64,000 bases of DNA, from positions 1-64,000 of the forward strand of contig JAOLBX010000005.1 of the NCBI GenBank assembly GCA_028339355.1. Direction: 5' to 3'. Under the pieces are notes generated by a model. That model had not been told where the DNA came from. It did no database searches and saw only the letters and a list, made by a program, of their open reading frames with translations. Source of the DNA: Bacteroidia bacterium. Lineage in GTDB: Bacteria; Bacteroidota; Bacteroidia; NS11-12g; UBA9320. The translations under genes were made by a program, and so were the position numbers. Position 1 is the first letter of the stretch; each line of letters begins with the position of its first letter. Of the stretch, positions 1 through 9,442 are shown in pieces.

Positions 1-17
1 TTAAATTTTTATCAATT

Positions 18-2042
18 ATGAATAAACCATTTTTACTCATTGCTCTAGTAGCATTATTGGCTTGCTCACAAGAGCCTAAAGCCGATACGGCAGATAAGCC
101 AATAGCATTTGACACTTCGTTTATTGACACAACTACAACTCCTTGTAATAACTTCTATCAATATGCCATTGGTGGATGGAGAGATAAGAACCCAGTTCCT
201 GAGACCGAAAGTAGATGGATGGCTTTTAATATATTGAATGAAGAGAATCGTCAGAAACTTATGGAAATAGTGGATGTAGTTAGATATAACGAATCTGCAG
301 GTATGGGAACTGATGAGCAAATGATTCGTGATTTCTATAATTCTGCAATGGATACTCTAGAGATAGAAGGAGCAGGAATCAGTGGAATAGCTTCTATTCT
401 AGCTGAAATAGATGCTGCAGAGCGAATAGAAGATATAATTCATCTTTTTGGTGAGTTAGCTCCACAGGGAATAAAAACTCCGGTGGGACTGTATATAGGA
501 GCAGACAGTAAAAACAGTAAAATGAATACTGTATATGCTAGTCAATCTGGACTAAATCTTCCGGACAGAGATTACTACTTGCAAGACAACGAAAAATTTA
601 GAGACATAAGAACTACATATGTCGAGCACATCAATAAAATGTTTGCTCTCAGTGGACAAGGAGGAACTCCAGGAAAAAATATCTTAGAACTAGAAACCAA
701 GCTGGCGGATATGAGCTGGACAAGATTACAACGTAGAGACCCACTAAAAACATATAATAAAATGGTGCTCGGAGATTGGGATTCTAGTTTGTCTACTCTC
801 GATGTACAAAATATTGCAAAAACACGTGGTTTTGGATCATTTGATACAATCATAGTTGGTCAGCCATCTTTCTTCAATTCACTAGATGCATTGGTTGCTT
901 CTGCTGACATAGATGATTGGAAAAATTATTTGAAGTGGAACACCATCTCTTCTTTTTCTAGTTTTATGACCTCTGAAATAGAAAAAGAAAGTTTCGATTT
1001 TTACAGCACTAAGCTTAGAGGTACGAACACCATGAAGTCGAGAGACGAGCGTGTGTTTGGTGTAATGGATAAAGTTCTAAGCGAGCCTTTAGGTAAACTC
1101 TTTGTCAAGGAGTATTTCTCCGAGGAAAGTAAGCAGTATATGAGCAATATGATAGAAAATCTACGTTCGGCATATATTGATAGAATAGCTAAGCTCTCAT
1201 GGATGAGTGAAGAGACCAAAACAAAAGCCACAAAGAAGTTAAATGCTTTTACATATAAAGTTGGTTATCCTGATGAGTGGGAAGATTACAGTGCACTGAA
1301 AATCGGTTCGGAAAGCTATCTTCAAAACATTGTTAATGCTCGTAAGTTTGGGTATAACAAGATGCTAGAAAAACTAGGTGAGCCAGTAGATAAGACTGAA
1401 TGGCACATGGCTCCACAAATGGTTAACGCGTATTATAGTTCTAGTAATAATGAGATTGTTTTCCCAGCGGGAATTTTACAACCTCCATTCTTTCATAAGG
1501 ATTTTGACCATGCTATCAATTATGGCGGAATAGGAGCAGTAATTGGACACGAATTCTCTCACGGTTTCGATGACCAAGGGAGTAAATTTGATTGGGATGG
1601 AAACCTGAACTCATGGTGGACAGATGAAGACCGTGCGAAGTTTGATGCGTTGGCACAAAAACTAGGTGAACAATACGATAGCTACTCACCAGTAGAGAGT
1701 ATGTATGTGAACGGTAAAATGACTATGGGTGAAAATATCGCAGATTTAGGCGGAGTCACTTTAGCATATGAAGCACTGCAAAAACAATATGATGGGAATA
1801 TACCAGAGAAAATTGATGGGTTTACGTGGCAACAACGTTTCTTCCTTGGTTGGGCAAATGTATGGAAGGGTAATATAAAAGAAGAAGAAATGTTAAATAG
1901 ACTCAAGTCTGATGTGCATTCACCTGCAGAGTACAGAGTGATAGGTCCATTAGTTAATTTTGGTCCATATTATGAAGCCTTTGGAACGTGTGAGATAGGG
2001 GCTATGCACAAACCCGCTGAGACTAGAATAAAAATTTGGTAA
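18..2042 (+). CDS. M13 family zinc metallopeptidase, lipoprotein
   Basis: Neprilysin/PepO-like endopeptidase that cleaves small peptides outside the cytoplasm. The N-terminus is a lipoprotein signal ending in the lipobox LLAC (Cys16), so the enzyme is probably anchored in the periplasm or outer membrane. The M13 N-terminal domain fills about residues 40-430. The catalytic part shows NAYYS, then the zinc motif GHEFSHGFDD (HExxH near residues 511-515) and the third-ligand motif GENIADLGG. The C-terminus is the usual short M13 tail. At 674 aa the length is normal for the family. The start ATG is 17 nt from the window edge, so the promoter is not seen. It is convergent with the SulP gene and ends in a shared hairpin terminator. 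Family assignment is certain; substrate unknown. Confidence 0.95.
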   Translation: MNKPFLLIALVALLACSQEPKADTADKPIAFDTSFIDTTTTPCNNFYQYAIGGWRDKNPVPETESRWMAFNILNEENRQKLMEIVDVVRYNESAGMGTDEQMIRDFYNSAMDTLEIEGAGISGIASILAEIDAAERIEDIIHLFGELAPQGIKTPVGLYIGADSKNSKMNTVYASQSGLNLPDRDYYLQDNEKFRDIRTTYVEHINKMFALSGQGGTPGKNILELETKLADMSWTRLQRRDPLKTYNKMVLGDWDSSLSTLDVQNIAKTRGFGSFDTIIVGQPSFFNSLDALVASADIDDWKNYLKWNTISSFSSFMTSEIEKESFDFYSTKLRGTNTMKSRDERVFGVMDKVLSEPLGKLFVKEYFSEESKQYMSNMIENLRSAYIDRIAKLSWMSEETKTKATKKLNAFTYKVGYPDEWEDYSALKIGSESYLQNIVNARKFGYNKMLEKLGEPVDKTEWHMAPQMVNAYYSSSNNEIVFPAGILQPPFFHKDFDHAINYGGIGAVIGHEFSHGFDDQGSKFDWDGNLNSWWTDEDRAKFDALAQKLGEQYDSYSPVESMYVNGKMTMGENIADLGGVTLAYEALQKQYDGNIPEKIDGFTWQQRFFLGWANVWKGNIKEEEMLNRLKSDVHSPAEYRVIGPLVNFGPYYEAFGTCEIGAMHKPAETRIKIW

Positions 2043-2067
2043 GGAGCAACTGGTCGATTACAAAATG

Positions 2068-2104
2068 AAAGAGGGGCATAAATCACAGATTTATGCCCCT
2101 CTTT
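2068..2104. terminator. Bidirectional intrinsic terminator
   Basis: A perfect 16-bp inverted repeat (2068-2083 with 2089-2104) has a 5-nt loop; each arm ends in AAA/TTT so it can work on both strands. It lies between the convergent M13 peptidase and SulP genes. Confidence 0.85.
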
Positions 2105-2122
2105 AGTATTCACTATTTTGGA

Positions 2123-3736
2123 TTAGCTATCCAAGGCATCGTCAAATTCAGCCAATGGATCCGGTTGTTTACCTTCTTTCATTCTCACTATTTCCACACT
2201 TATATCACTGTATTCAGCATGTATTTTAAAATCGCGAATAATTTCACGAACATCTGGGTGAATACTGATAGACTTTGTACCATCTATTTTTACAATAGAA
2301 CCGTTTGGTACTTTATTTAGTGTTTTAAGTATACTAGCCTTATGCAAGAACGTAACATCCTCTGCCAACAGAAAATGGAATACATTATCATCTTTATTAT
2401 TATCTACATCAAGCAGGTATGGTTTTCTATAATTCAGATATAAGATTTCAAAAATTGCAACGACAAGTCCAATACCTACACCCCACAAGAGATCTTTGAA
2501 AACGATAAAGAATATAGTAACAATAAATGGTAAAAACTGATTGAATCCTTCATTCCACATTTCCTTGAATGTTTCTGGCTTCGCTAATTTATATCCTACA
2601 ATAAGAAGAATGGCTGCCAAACTCGCTCTAGGTACTAGGTTGAGCAACTCTGGTAAAAACGCTACAAAACCCAAAATAAAGAAACCGTGAAAAATTGCTG
2701 ACATTTTGGTCTTTCCACCACTCTGTATATTAGCAGAACTTCTCACAATAACCTGAGTAATCGGAAGTCCACCTATTAATCCACTTATTAAGTTTCCTAT
2801 CCCCTGAGCTTTCAGCTCTAAGTTGGTAGGAGTTACTCTTTTTTCTGGATCCATTTTATCTGTAGCTTCCACACAAAGTAAAGTCTCTAAACTCGCTACA
2901 ATAGCAATAACTACAGCAGTTTTCCAAACCAAAGGACTAGTAATGGCACTAAAATCCGGGAATGTAAATAGACCAAAAAACTCTCCTGCACTCTTAGCTA
3001 CAGGAACGCTTACCAGATGCTCACTTATCATCTCATGACTGCCTCCCTTAAAAGCAAAGACTAACGCTATACCAGCAAGTATTGCTACTAGAGGACCTTG
3101 TATTATGGTGAAAATCTTGATGCGTTGCATAAAATTCTGTTGCCAGAGAATCAATATGATTAAACCAATTGCAGCTATAACAGCTGCCCCAAAATCAGGA
3201 TTTCCAAAAGCATTGAGTATCTCACTAAGTGTATTCTCTCCATCAATTTGAAAAAACTCAAAATCACCCTCTAAGTCTTTGTCATAGCCTAGAGCATGTG
3301 GAACTTCTTTTAGGAAAATGGTGAGTCCTATACCGGCCAACATGCCTTTTATAACTGAAGAAGGAAAATAGTATCCAATGATACCACCTTTTAAAAATCC
3401 CAATAAAATTTGCATCGCACCTGCTATAACTACAGCAAGAAGAAAGGGCTTAGAGATCTGAAGAACCGTATCGGTTGCAGTACCTAGAGCCTGTTCGTTA
3501 AATTTTTGGATAGCATCAAATATGATAACCGCAAGTCCTGCGGCAGGGCCACTAACGCCTAGCTGGGAGCCGCTGAGTGCTCCAACAACTATACCGCCTA
3601 TAATACCAGCTATAAGGCCTGAAAATGGCGGAACACCACTTACTGCTGCTATACCGAGACATAAAGGTACGGCAACTAAAAAAACAATTAAACCTGCAGG
3701 TAAGTCAGATTTAATCTGAGAAAGATATTTTTTCAT
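2123..3736 (-). CDS. SulP family inorganic anion transporter
   Basis: Inner-membrane transporter of the SulP/SLC26 family (sulfate, bicarbonate or similar anions). The N-terminal half begins with the family signature DLPAGLIVFLVAVPLCLGIA and continues with about 10-12 hydrophobic segments up to residue ~430, including GVSGPAAGLAV. The C-terminal ~80 residues form a short, degenerate STAS-like domain. The 537-aa length is typical of bacterial members. In many Bacteroidota such proteins sit next to carbonic anhydrase, but none is present here, so the substrate is open. It lies 62 nt downstream of a small secreted-protein gene on the same strand, probably one transcript. Confidence 0.93.
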   Translation of the reverse strand: MKKYLSQIKSDLPAGLIVFLVAVPLCLGIAAVSGVPPFSGLIAGIIGGIVVGALSGSQLGVSGPAAGLAVIIFDAIQKFNEQALGTATDTVLQISKPFLLAVVIAGAMQILLGFLKGGIIGYYFPSSVIKGMLAGIGLTIFLKEVPHALGYDKDLEGDFEFFQIDGENTLSEILNAFGNPDFGAAVIAAIGLIILILWQQNFMQRIKIFTIIQGPLVAILAGIALVFAFKGGSHEMISEHLVSVPVAKSAGEFFGLFTFPDFSAITSPLVWKTAVVIAIVASLETLLCVEATDKMDPEKRVTPTNLELKAQGIGNLISGLIGGLPITQVIVRSSANIQSGGKTKMSAIFHGFFILGFVAFLPELLNLVPRASLAAILLIVGYKLAKPETFKEMWNEGFNQFLPFIVTIFFIVFKDLLWGVGIGLVVAIFEILYLNYRKPYLLDVDNNKDDNVFHFLLAEDVTFLHKASILKTLNKVPNGSIVKIDGTKSISIHPDVREIIRDFKIHAEYSDISVEIVRMKEGKQPDPLAEFDDALDS

Positions 3737-3798
3737 TAAAAATTTTAAATGTTATTGTTTGGTTTGGATAAAAAATACTAAAGAAAGCCTAAAGGAGA

Positions 3799-4086
3799 TT
3801 AACCTAACTCCGGGGGCTGGATGTCCGTTCCCAAATCGATTTGCTTATAAAAAAGTGGGTGATGATAGCAGAATGCATGGCTGTTCAAACCTGAAGACTC
3901 CAAATCCAAAAAAGGCGATACTATTTTGGTGTCATCCTCGCTTTTTTCATTTTCTTTTTCAGTCTCAAAATCACCATCAATGCATTGAACGAAATGGTTG
4001 TCTAAATTAGAGTATATCTCGCTAATGCTTGATAATGTAATCAAACAAATTAAAAACATCGCTATAATTTTCAAGTTCCTACTCAC
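3799..4086 (-). CDS. Small secreted protein of unknown function upstream of SulP
   Basis: A 95-aa protein with a hydrophobic signal-like N-terminus (about residues 6-24), a strongly acidic middle (EKENEKSEDD) and a His/Cys/Tyr-containing tail (FCYHHPLFYK) ending in QPPELG. Start is GTG at 4086, 17 nt after a perfect TAnnTTTG box. The gene layout (promoter, this gene, then SulP) suggests a shared operon and perhaps a metal- or ion-binding accessory role, but no family is recognised. The overall plan (signal peptide, His/Cys cluster, PP near the C-terminus) loosely recalls the 100-aa His-rich protein at 50151-50453. Confidence 0.6.
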   Translation of the reverse strand: MSRNLKIIAMFLICLITLSSISEIYSNLDNHFVQCIDGDFETEKENEKSEDDTKIVSPFLDLESSGLNSHAFCYHHPLFYKQIDLGTDIQPPELG

Positions 4087-4103
4087 TGCTGTTTTGGGGT
4101 ATG

Positions 4104-4111
4104 CAAATTTA
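4104..4111 (-). promoter_or_regulatory. TAnnTTTG promoter box
   Basis: TAAATTTG on the minus strand, a perfect match to the Bacteroidota -7 consensus, 17 nt upstream of the GTG start of the small secreted protein/SulP transcription unit. Confidence 0.55.
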
Positions 4112-4298
4112 GTCGGCCCCTATTGTGTATCAAATAAAAAGTTGAACATACTGTTGTTATTTCTATTAAAAATTTAAACAGTGTCAGAAGAGATTAGTTT
4201 TAATAAATACAACAATGCTGAATTATAGGGTTTGTAGCTTGTGTGAAAATAAGTAACAGAGTATGCAGCGATTATAAAAGACAGAAGTGTTTTTTATT

Positions 4299-4919
4299 TT
4301 ACAGTAAATCAGCTCCAAGTCCCTCTCTTACGAGCTCTGGTTCTTGTTCTGAGGCATCAATAACTGTAGTTCCGGTGTTTTGTCCAGCTTCTCCATCTAT
4401 AATATAGTCAACCTTGTTTTGCCAAACTTCAAAAATTTCTTCAGGCTCAGTGAGGTATTCTTGGATTTCGTCTTCGGAGTGTATAGATGATGATACCAAG
4501 GGATTGCCAAGTTCGGCTATAAGAGCTTGGCAAATAGCATTGTCAGGCACACGTATACCAATGGTCTTCTTGTTTTGTCTGAATATCTTAGGCACTTTGT
4601 TACTTGCCCGTAGAATGAAAGTAAAAGGTCCTGGAAGAACTCTGTTCATAAGTTTATACGTCGGGTTAGGAATAGGGGAGGTGAATTCAGATAAATTACT
4701 AAGATCTTTGCATAGGATAGACAGATTAGCCTTGTTTGGTTTCTTGTCTATCAAATGGCAGATTTTTTCCATTACATTTTTGTGATATAAATCACCCACA
4801 ATCGCATAGATGGAGTCCGTAGGAATAATAGCAAGTCCTCCTTTGCGAAGAACTTGCACTATTTGGTTTATAGTCTTTGAATTGATATTATGAGGTCGTA
4901 TTTCTACAAATTCACTCAT
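4299..4919 (-). CDS. YciO/Sua5/YrdC-type threonylcarbamoyl-AMP synthase-like protein
   Basis: A 206-aa YrdC-fold protein. Residues GGLAIIPTDSIYAI near the N-terminus and KTIGIRVPDN mid-protein are the nucleotide/threonine-site motifs of the family. The N-terminal wording (IRPHN...) and the phrase SILCKDLSNLSEF are closer to E. coli YciO than to TsaC, so t6A synthesis in vivo is not assured; YciO proteins are poor substitutes for TsaC. There is no C-terminal Sua5 domain. The gene ends an apparent minus-strand stretch starting with sucC (12-nt gap), so it may be co-transcribed with it. Confidence 0.88.
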   Translation of the reverse strand: MSEFVEIRPHNINSKTINQIVQVLRKGGLAIIPTDSIYAIVGDLYHKNVMEKICHLIDKKPNKANLSILCKDLSNLSEFTSPIPNPTYKLMNRVLPGPFTFILRASNKVPKIFRQNKKTIGIRVPDNAICQALIAELGNPLVSSSIHSEDEIQEYLTEPEEIFEVWQNKVDYIIDGEAGQNTGTTVIDASEQEPELVREGLGADLL

Positions 4920-4931
4920 AATCTCTGGGGA

Positions 4932-6122
4932 TTAAGCTAAAACAGCTTTTACCTTATCTGCAGCTTCTTGAAGTACAATTGCAGATTCTACTTTCAATCC
5001 ACTTTCGTCTATTATCTTCTTAGCTTCTTCAGCGTTAGTACCTTGTAGTCTTACGATGATAGGTACACTTATTTCGCCAATAGATTTGTATGCTTCTACA
5101 ACTCCATTTGCAACTCTATCGCATCTAACGATTCCTCCAAATATGTTGATTAGGATTGCTTTTACGCTTGGATCTTTTAATATAATTCTAAATCCAGCTT
5201 CCACGGTAGTAGCATTAGCCCCTCCTCCTACATCTAGGAAGTTAGCAGGTTTGCCACCGCTTAGTTTGATGATATCCATAGTAGCCATTGCAAGACCAGC
5301 ACCGTTTACCATACAGCCCACGTTACCGTCTAACTTGATAAAGTTTAGGTCATGCTTCTTAGCCTCGACTTCTGTTGGATCTTCTTCGCTCTCATCTCTC
5401 AATGCAGCAAAATCTTTGTGTCTGTATAGAGCATTATCGTCTAAAGTTACCTTACTATCTACAGCGATGATTTTATCATCAGATGTTTTAAGTACTGGAT
5501 TAATCTCAAACATAGCTGAATCTGTATCTATGTAGGCATTGTATAAAGCATTTACAAACTTTACCATTCCCTTAAACGCAACTCCGCTTAGTCCTAAATT
5601 GAAAGCGATCTTTCGTGCTTGAAAACCTAGAAGTCCTAGAGCAGGATCTATAAATTCTTTGTGAATTAATTCTGGAGTATCATGAGCTACCTGCTCTATA
5701 TCCATTCCACCTTCTGTAGTGTATATGATTACATTCTGACCAGTGTTTCTATCTAGAAGCACACTCATATAGTATTCATCTGGCTCGTTAGCACCTGGAT
5801 AATAAACATCTTGACATAGAAGTACTTTGCTCACTAGTTTGCCTGAAGCGCTGGTCTGAGGTGTAACTAAGGTCATTCCAAGTATATCATTCACGACTTG
5901 TTGCAGTTCCTCATCGTTTTTGGCAAGTTTTACGCCTCCACCTTTACCACGACCACCTGCGTGTACTTGAGCTTTTACTACCATCCAGTCGGTTCCAGTT
6001 TGCTCACGCAATTTGGCTCCAGCAGACAATGCATCTTCTTTTTCGTCTATTACTATTCCTTCTTGTATTGCTACACCATAGGATTTAAGTATTTCTTTAG
6101 CTTGATACTCGTGTATATTCAT
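4932..6122 (-). CDS. sucC: Succinyl-CoA synthetase (ADP-forming) beta subunit
   Basis: Beta subunit of succinate-CoA ligase, the TCA-cycle enzyme making ATP/GTP from succinyl-CoA in the cytoplasm. The start NIHEYQAKEILKSYGV, the ATP-grasp glycine motif GGRGKGGGVKLA (residues ~57-68) and the C-terminal phosphohistidine-partner motif NIFGGIVRCD are diagnostic. At 396 aa it is full length. The alpha subunit sucD is not adjacent, which is common in Bacteroidota. The start ATG follows a perfect TATTTTTG box by 10 nt, giving a very short leader. Confidence 0.97.
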   Translation of the reverse strand: MNIHEYQAKEILKSYGVAIQEGIVIDEKEDALSAGAKLREQTGTDWMVVKAQVHAGGRGKGGGVKLAKNDEELQQVVNDILGMTLVTPQTSASGKLVSKVLLCQDVYYPGANEPDEYYMSVLLDRNTGQNVIIYTTEGGMDIEQVAHDTPELIHKEFIDPALGLLGFQARKIAFNLGLSGVAFKGMVKFVNALYNAYIDTDSAMFEINPVLKTSDDKIIAVDSKVTLDDNALYRHKDFAALRDESEEDPTEVEAKKHDLNFIKLDGNVGCMVNGAGLAMATMDIIKLSGGKPANFLDVGGGANATTVEAGFRIILKDPSVKAILINIFGGIVRCDRVANGVVEAYKSIGEISVPIIVRLQGTNAEEAKKIIDESGLKVESAIVLQEAADKVKAVLA

Positions 6123-6132
6123 GATAAGGCTG

Positions 6133-6140
6133 CAAAAATA
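6133..6140 (-). promoter_or_regulatory. sucC promoter box
   Basis: TATTTTTG on the minus strand, a perfect TAnnTTTG match 10 nt before the sucC ATG; the predicted mRNA leader is only a few bases long. The 280 bp between here and the DUF1573 gene show no other gene. Confidence 0.6.
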
Positions 6141-6403
6141 GACTTTGTATAATGTTAGAAAACAGAAATGAATAAAAAGTGGATATATGCGGGAAGAAGC
6201 TTAAAAGCTGGTTGTAATAATATGACTAGATCACAAAGAGTGTACTATGAGCAGAGAAAAAGTTCGTTACTTAACTGCCTTAGGCTCTTGTTATCTAGAA
6301 AGTGACGTATGAAAAAGAGCTTCTTTTGCTATATGTCAGAGAGGAAGATACAGAAATTCTCAGTTGTTTTACCTAAACTAAAATCTATAGACTAGCAAGA
6401 TTT

Positions 6404-6832
6404 CTAATGGTTATGTCCACTATGATCTTCTACCTCTATAGCATCTACTTCTTCTATTGGAGTATCAGGTTCTGTTACCAATATTTCAAAAACCAGGCTT
6501 TTTGAGCCAGCGGTACTTTCTATATTTATTCCTTTGGCTTGGTAGCCTTTTCTTCCCTTAGTGTCAAATACTGCAGTAATGGAATCTCTTGTTCCCGGAA
6601 GTATCTCGTATTTTGGGTAGCTTGGTATAGTGCATCCACAAGTAGCTTTGACTTTTGTAAGTTTTACAGGGCTATCTCCAGTATTCTTAAAGTAGTAAGT
6701 AACGTTGACTACAGTGCCTGAAACCACGCTGTCTAGTTTTAGTCCTCTTTGCTCAAATGTTATTTGAGGACCTAGTTGTGCAAAGGCATTAAAACTAACG
6801 AGACTTAGAATAGCTAAAAGTATATTTTTCAT
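6404..6832 (-). CDS. DUF1573 domain secreted protein
   Basis: A 142-aa exported protein: signal peptide to about residue 18 (SFNAFAQ), then a single DUF1573 Ig-like beta-sandwich with the family phrases YYFKNTGDSPVKL and KATCGCTIPSYP (the paired Cys is typical). The tail ends DHSGHNH, a small His-rich end. DUF1573 proteins are abundant in Bacteroidota; their role is not established and is presumed structural or adhesive in the periplasm. The ATG lies 5 nt after a perfect TATTTTTG box, so the mRNA is probably leaderless. Confidence 0.9.
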   Translation of the reverse strand: MKNILLAILSLVSFNAFAQLGPQITFEQRGLKLDSVVSGTVVNVTYYFKNTGDSPVKLTKVKATCGCTIPSYPKYEILPGTRDSITAVFDTKGRKGYQAKGINIESTAGSKSLVFEILVTEPDTPIEEVDAIEVEDHSGHNH

Positions 6833-6837
6833 ATGTA

Positions 6838-6845
6838 CAAAAATA
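6838..6845 (-). promoter_or_regulatory. Promoter box, predicted leaderless start
   Basis: TATTTTTG on the minus strand, 5 nt before the ATG of the DUF1573 gene. With a start site about 5-7 nt after the box, transcription would begin at or next to the ATG. Confidence 0.6.
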
Positions 6846-6888
6846 GACCATTATCGTGCCAAAATGTTGCATTAAGACTCAAGCTACG

Positions 6889-9351
6889 TTATATCGGATC
6901 TACATCCACTACTATTCTAGCTTGGCTAAATTCTTTGTTTTTTTCTAATTGAGCTACGGCCATTGAGAGTTTGTGCTTTTGCTCTCGAATTTTAGATCCA
7001 TTATTCTCGATTTTTAGCACAAAATTGAGAATGTACCAATTTCTTATTTTACTGACATATGGTTTTTCGGGGCCTAGAAGACTGGCTCCAAAGAAACTAA
7101 TGAGATGATTCTTGGTGATTTGCCCCAATTTATATAAGTGCAATGCATCCTTGTGTTTAAGCGTCACTTTTATTAGTCGGTGAAATGGTGGGTAGTCGTA
7201 TTCCATTCGTTCAGAAAGCTCACTCTCGTACATTCCAGTGTAGTCGTTTTCTACTATTTGTTTTATAACGAAATGGTCCGGTTTAGAAGTTTGGATATAG
7301 ACCTTGCCTTGTTCTTTTCTTCTCCCTGCCCGTCCTGCTACTTGAGTTATAAGCTGAAAAGCCCTCTCATTCGCCCTGAAATCTGGAAAGTTTATTAGGT
7401 GATCTGCATTTAGTATGCCTACCGTACTGACATTTTCAAAATCCAATCCTTTTGCAACCATTTGGGTGCCGATGAGTACATCTATTCTTCCTTCCGAAAA
7501 CTCTTGAATGAGTTTGGTGTGAGAGTTTTTGAGCCGTGTGGTATTGTAATCCATACGTTTCACCTTGATGTCTGGGAGATAAAGTACTAACTCATCTTCT
7601 ATACGCTCAGTACCGTAGCCAATTAGTTCTATTCCAGTATTGCCACAAGTAACACATTTGTTTACCACTTCTTGGGTATATCCACAGTAGTGGCATCTCA
7701 GATTCTCTTGATATTTGTAGTAGGTGAGTGATATGTCACAATTTTGGCATTTCGGAGTCCAGGCACATACATTGCATTCCAGCACCGGTACATAACCTTT
7801 TTTATTTTGAAAGAGGATTACTTGTTTTCCTTTTTGTTTAGCTCCAGATATAGCATCGAGAAGCGTATCGCTAAAGATACCTTTGGTTCTTTTTTGCTTT
7901 TTCTGTTGCTGCATATCTACTACTTCTATCTTTGGTAGTATAGCGTTGTCATATCGCTTCAGAAGTTTCACAAGGTCGTATTTGCCTTGTTGTGCGTTGT
8001 AATATGATTCTACAGCAGGAGTCGCACTTCCCAAAAGTATGTTCGCTTTTCGCTTAGCTGCTAAATACAATGCTGTGTCTCTTGCGTGAAAACGTGGTGC
8101 GGGCTCGTGCTGCTTAAAACTACTCTCGTGCTCTTCATCTACTATTATAAGTCCTAAATTCTCAAACGGTTGAAATATAGCACTTCGAGTTCCAACGATA
8201 AGCAGCGGTTTCCCGCCTTGCACAGCTTGGTACACCTCTACTCGCTCGTTGTTACTAAACTTAGAATGAGACACAACCAATTGCTCTCCAAAGTAATGTT
8301 GCAAACGCTCAATCAGTTGACTGGTAAGTGCTATTTCAGGCAATAGGTAAAGTACCTGCCTGCCCTTGTCCAAGTTTTCCTTTATAAGGTGAGCGTACAC
8401 ATGTGTTTTTCCACTGCTAGTTACGCCAAATAGAAGAGCTGGTCTTCTTTCCACAAAGGCCATTTGAATGTTGTGGTAAGCCTGCTGTTGCTCCTTTTCT
8501 AAATCTTCGAGTTCTTGTTTTTGGTCTGTAAAGACTATTCGAGACTTCACTCTATTTTCTTGAATAAAAATCCCTTTATCGACAAGTGCATTTATGGCTG
8601 CATTTGTAACGTCGTGCTTTACTAGCTCTGTTTTCTCAGCCTCACCTGTTATGCTGTACTTTGCTATGAATGTCATGAGAGCTTTGAGCTGCTTCTTTGC
8701 CCTTTTTTCCAACTCATCAAAAAGTATGTTTAGCTGATTGTCGCTTTGTACTTCATTGCTTATCTTAATGTAGTTTACATTTTTTGGTTTGTAAATTTCG
8801 TTGATATCCTCTTTTAGTAGAATTATGCCCTTGAGATAGAGGGATTTTACGTATTTGTGGATTTGCTTAATTTTCAAAAGGCTCGAAGCCTGAGCTATGC
8901 TTATCTCTTTATTGGCCTTTAGCGATTCTACAATGATGTATTCTTTAGGATCTAGCGAGAGGTTATGGTCAATATCTGGATGTAGCACCATTTTGCTTTC
9001 ACCTTCCATTTTAAGTCCCGCAGGCATAGCGGCATTGTATACTAGACCAAGAGACGACATATAATAATGAGCTATCCAAGTCCAAAGTTCTAGCTGTGTT
9101 TCGCTCACTATAGGCTCGCTATCTACTATGTCTAGAATGTACTTGGCTTGATAGAGTGTAGGTGGTGTTTCTCCTATTTTATAAATAAGACCGGCCATTA
9201 CCTTATTCTTACCAAATGGAACACTCACACGCTTACCCACTATCACTTCTTCATTGAGTTCATAGGGAACCCTATAGGTAAAAGTGTTTTGCAAGTTGAG
9301 AGGAAGTAATACCTCAATAAAGAGTGTCTGTCTGTCGTCGAGTGTGTCCAA
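6889..9351 (-). CDS. priA: Primosomal replication helicase PriA (primosomal protein N')
   Basis: DEAD-type 3'-5' DNA helicase that reloads the replisome at stalled forks. An N-terminal 3'BD/circularly permuted winged-helix region (residues ~1-260) precedes Walker A GVTSSGKT, the DEEH box in IIVDEEHESSFK, and the zinc module with four Cys pairs (CNVC, CQNC, CHYC, CVTC), all eight cysteines present. The helicase C-terminal motif VAGRAGRR follows. 820 aa is full length. The only start in frame is TTG at 9351; no ATG precedes the conserved FIEVLLPLNL segment. The gene diverges from the lipoprotein gene at 9443. Confidence 0.96.
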   Translation of the reverse strand: MDTLDDRQTLFIEVLLPLNLQNTFTYRVPYELNEEVIVGKRVSVPFGKNKVMAGLIYKIGETPPTLYQAKYILDIVDSEPIVSETQLELWTWIAHYYMSSLGLVYNAAMPAGLKMEGESKMVLHPDIDHNLSLDPKEYIIVESLKANKEISIAQASSLLKIKQIHKYVKSLYLKGIILLKEDINEIYKPKNVNYIKISNEVQSDNQLNILFDELEKRAKKQLKALMTFIAKYSITGEAEKTELVKHDVTNAAINALVDKGIFIQENRVKSRIVFTDQKQELEDLEKEQQQAYHNIQMAFVERRPALLFGVTSSGKTHVYAHLIKENLDKGRQVLYLLPEIALTSQLIERLQHYFGEQLVVSHSKFSNNERVEVYQAVQGGKPLLIVGTRSAIFQPFENLGLIIVDEEHESSFKQHEPAPRFHARDTALYLAAKRKANILLGSATPAVESYYNAQQGKYDLVKLLKRYDNAILPKIEVVDMQQQKKQKRTKGIFSDTLLDAISGAKQKGKQVILFQNKKGYVPVLECNVCAWTPKCQNCDISLTYYKYQENLRCHYCGYTQEVVNKCVTCGNTGIELIGYGTERIEDELVLYLPDIKVKRMDYNTTRLKNSHTKLIQEFSEGRIDVLIGTQMVAKGLDFENVSTVGILNADHLINFPDFRANERAFQLITQVAGRAGRRKEQGKVYIQTSKPDHFVIKQIVENDYTGMYESELSERMEYDYPPFHRLIKVTLKHKDALHLYKLGQITKNHLISFFGASLLGPEKPYVSKIRNWYILNFVLKIENNGSKIREQKHKLSMAVAQLEKNKEFSQARIVVDVDPI

Positions 9352-9410
9352 TTAATGTAATTATTACCCTAAAATCGCTCAAAGCTAAATTAAAACTCAA
9401 TAAGAGACAC

Positions 9411-9418
9411 TACCTTTG
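9411..9418 (+). promoter_or_regulatory. TAnnTTTG promoter box
   Basis: TACCTTTG, a perfect match, 24 nt upstream of the GTG start of the lipoprotein gene. A TTG inside this box is in frame with the gene and would be miscalled as the start codon. Confidence 0.6.
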
Positions 9419-9442
9419 CGTTTAAGAATAAAAAAAGGATAC

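Noticed and set aside
9416-9442. Earlier TTG start for the lipoprotein at 9443
   Set aside because: The TTG is part of the TACCTTTG promoter box and the added residues precede a complete lipoprotein signal.
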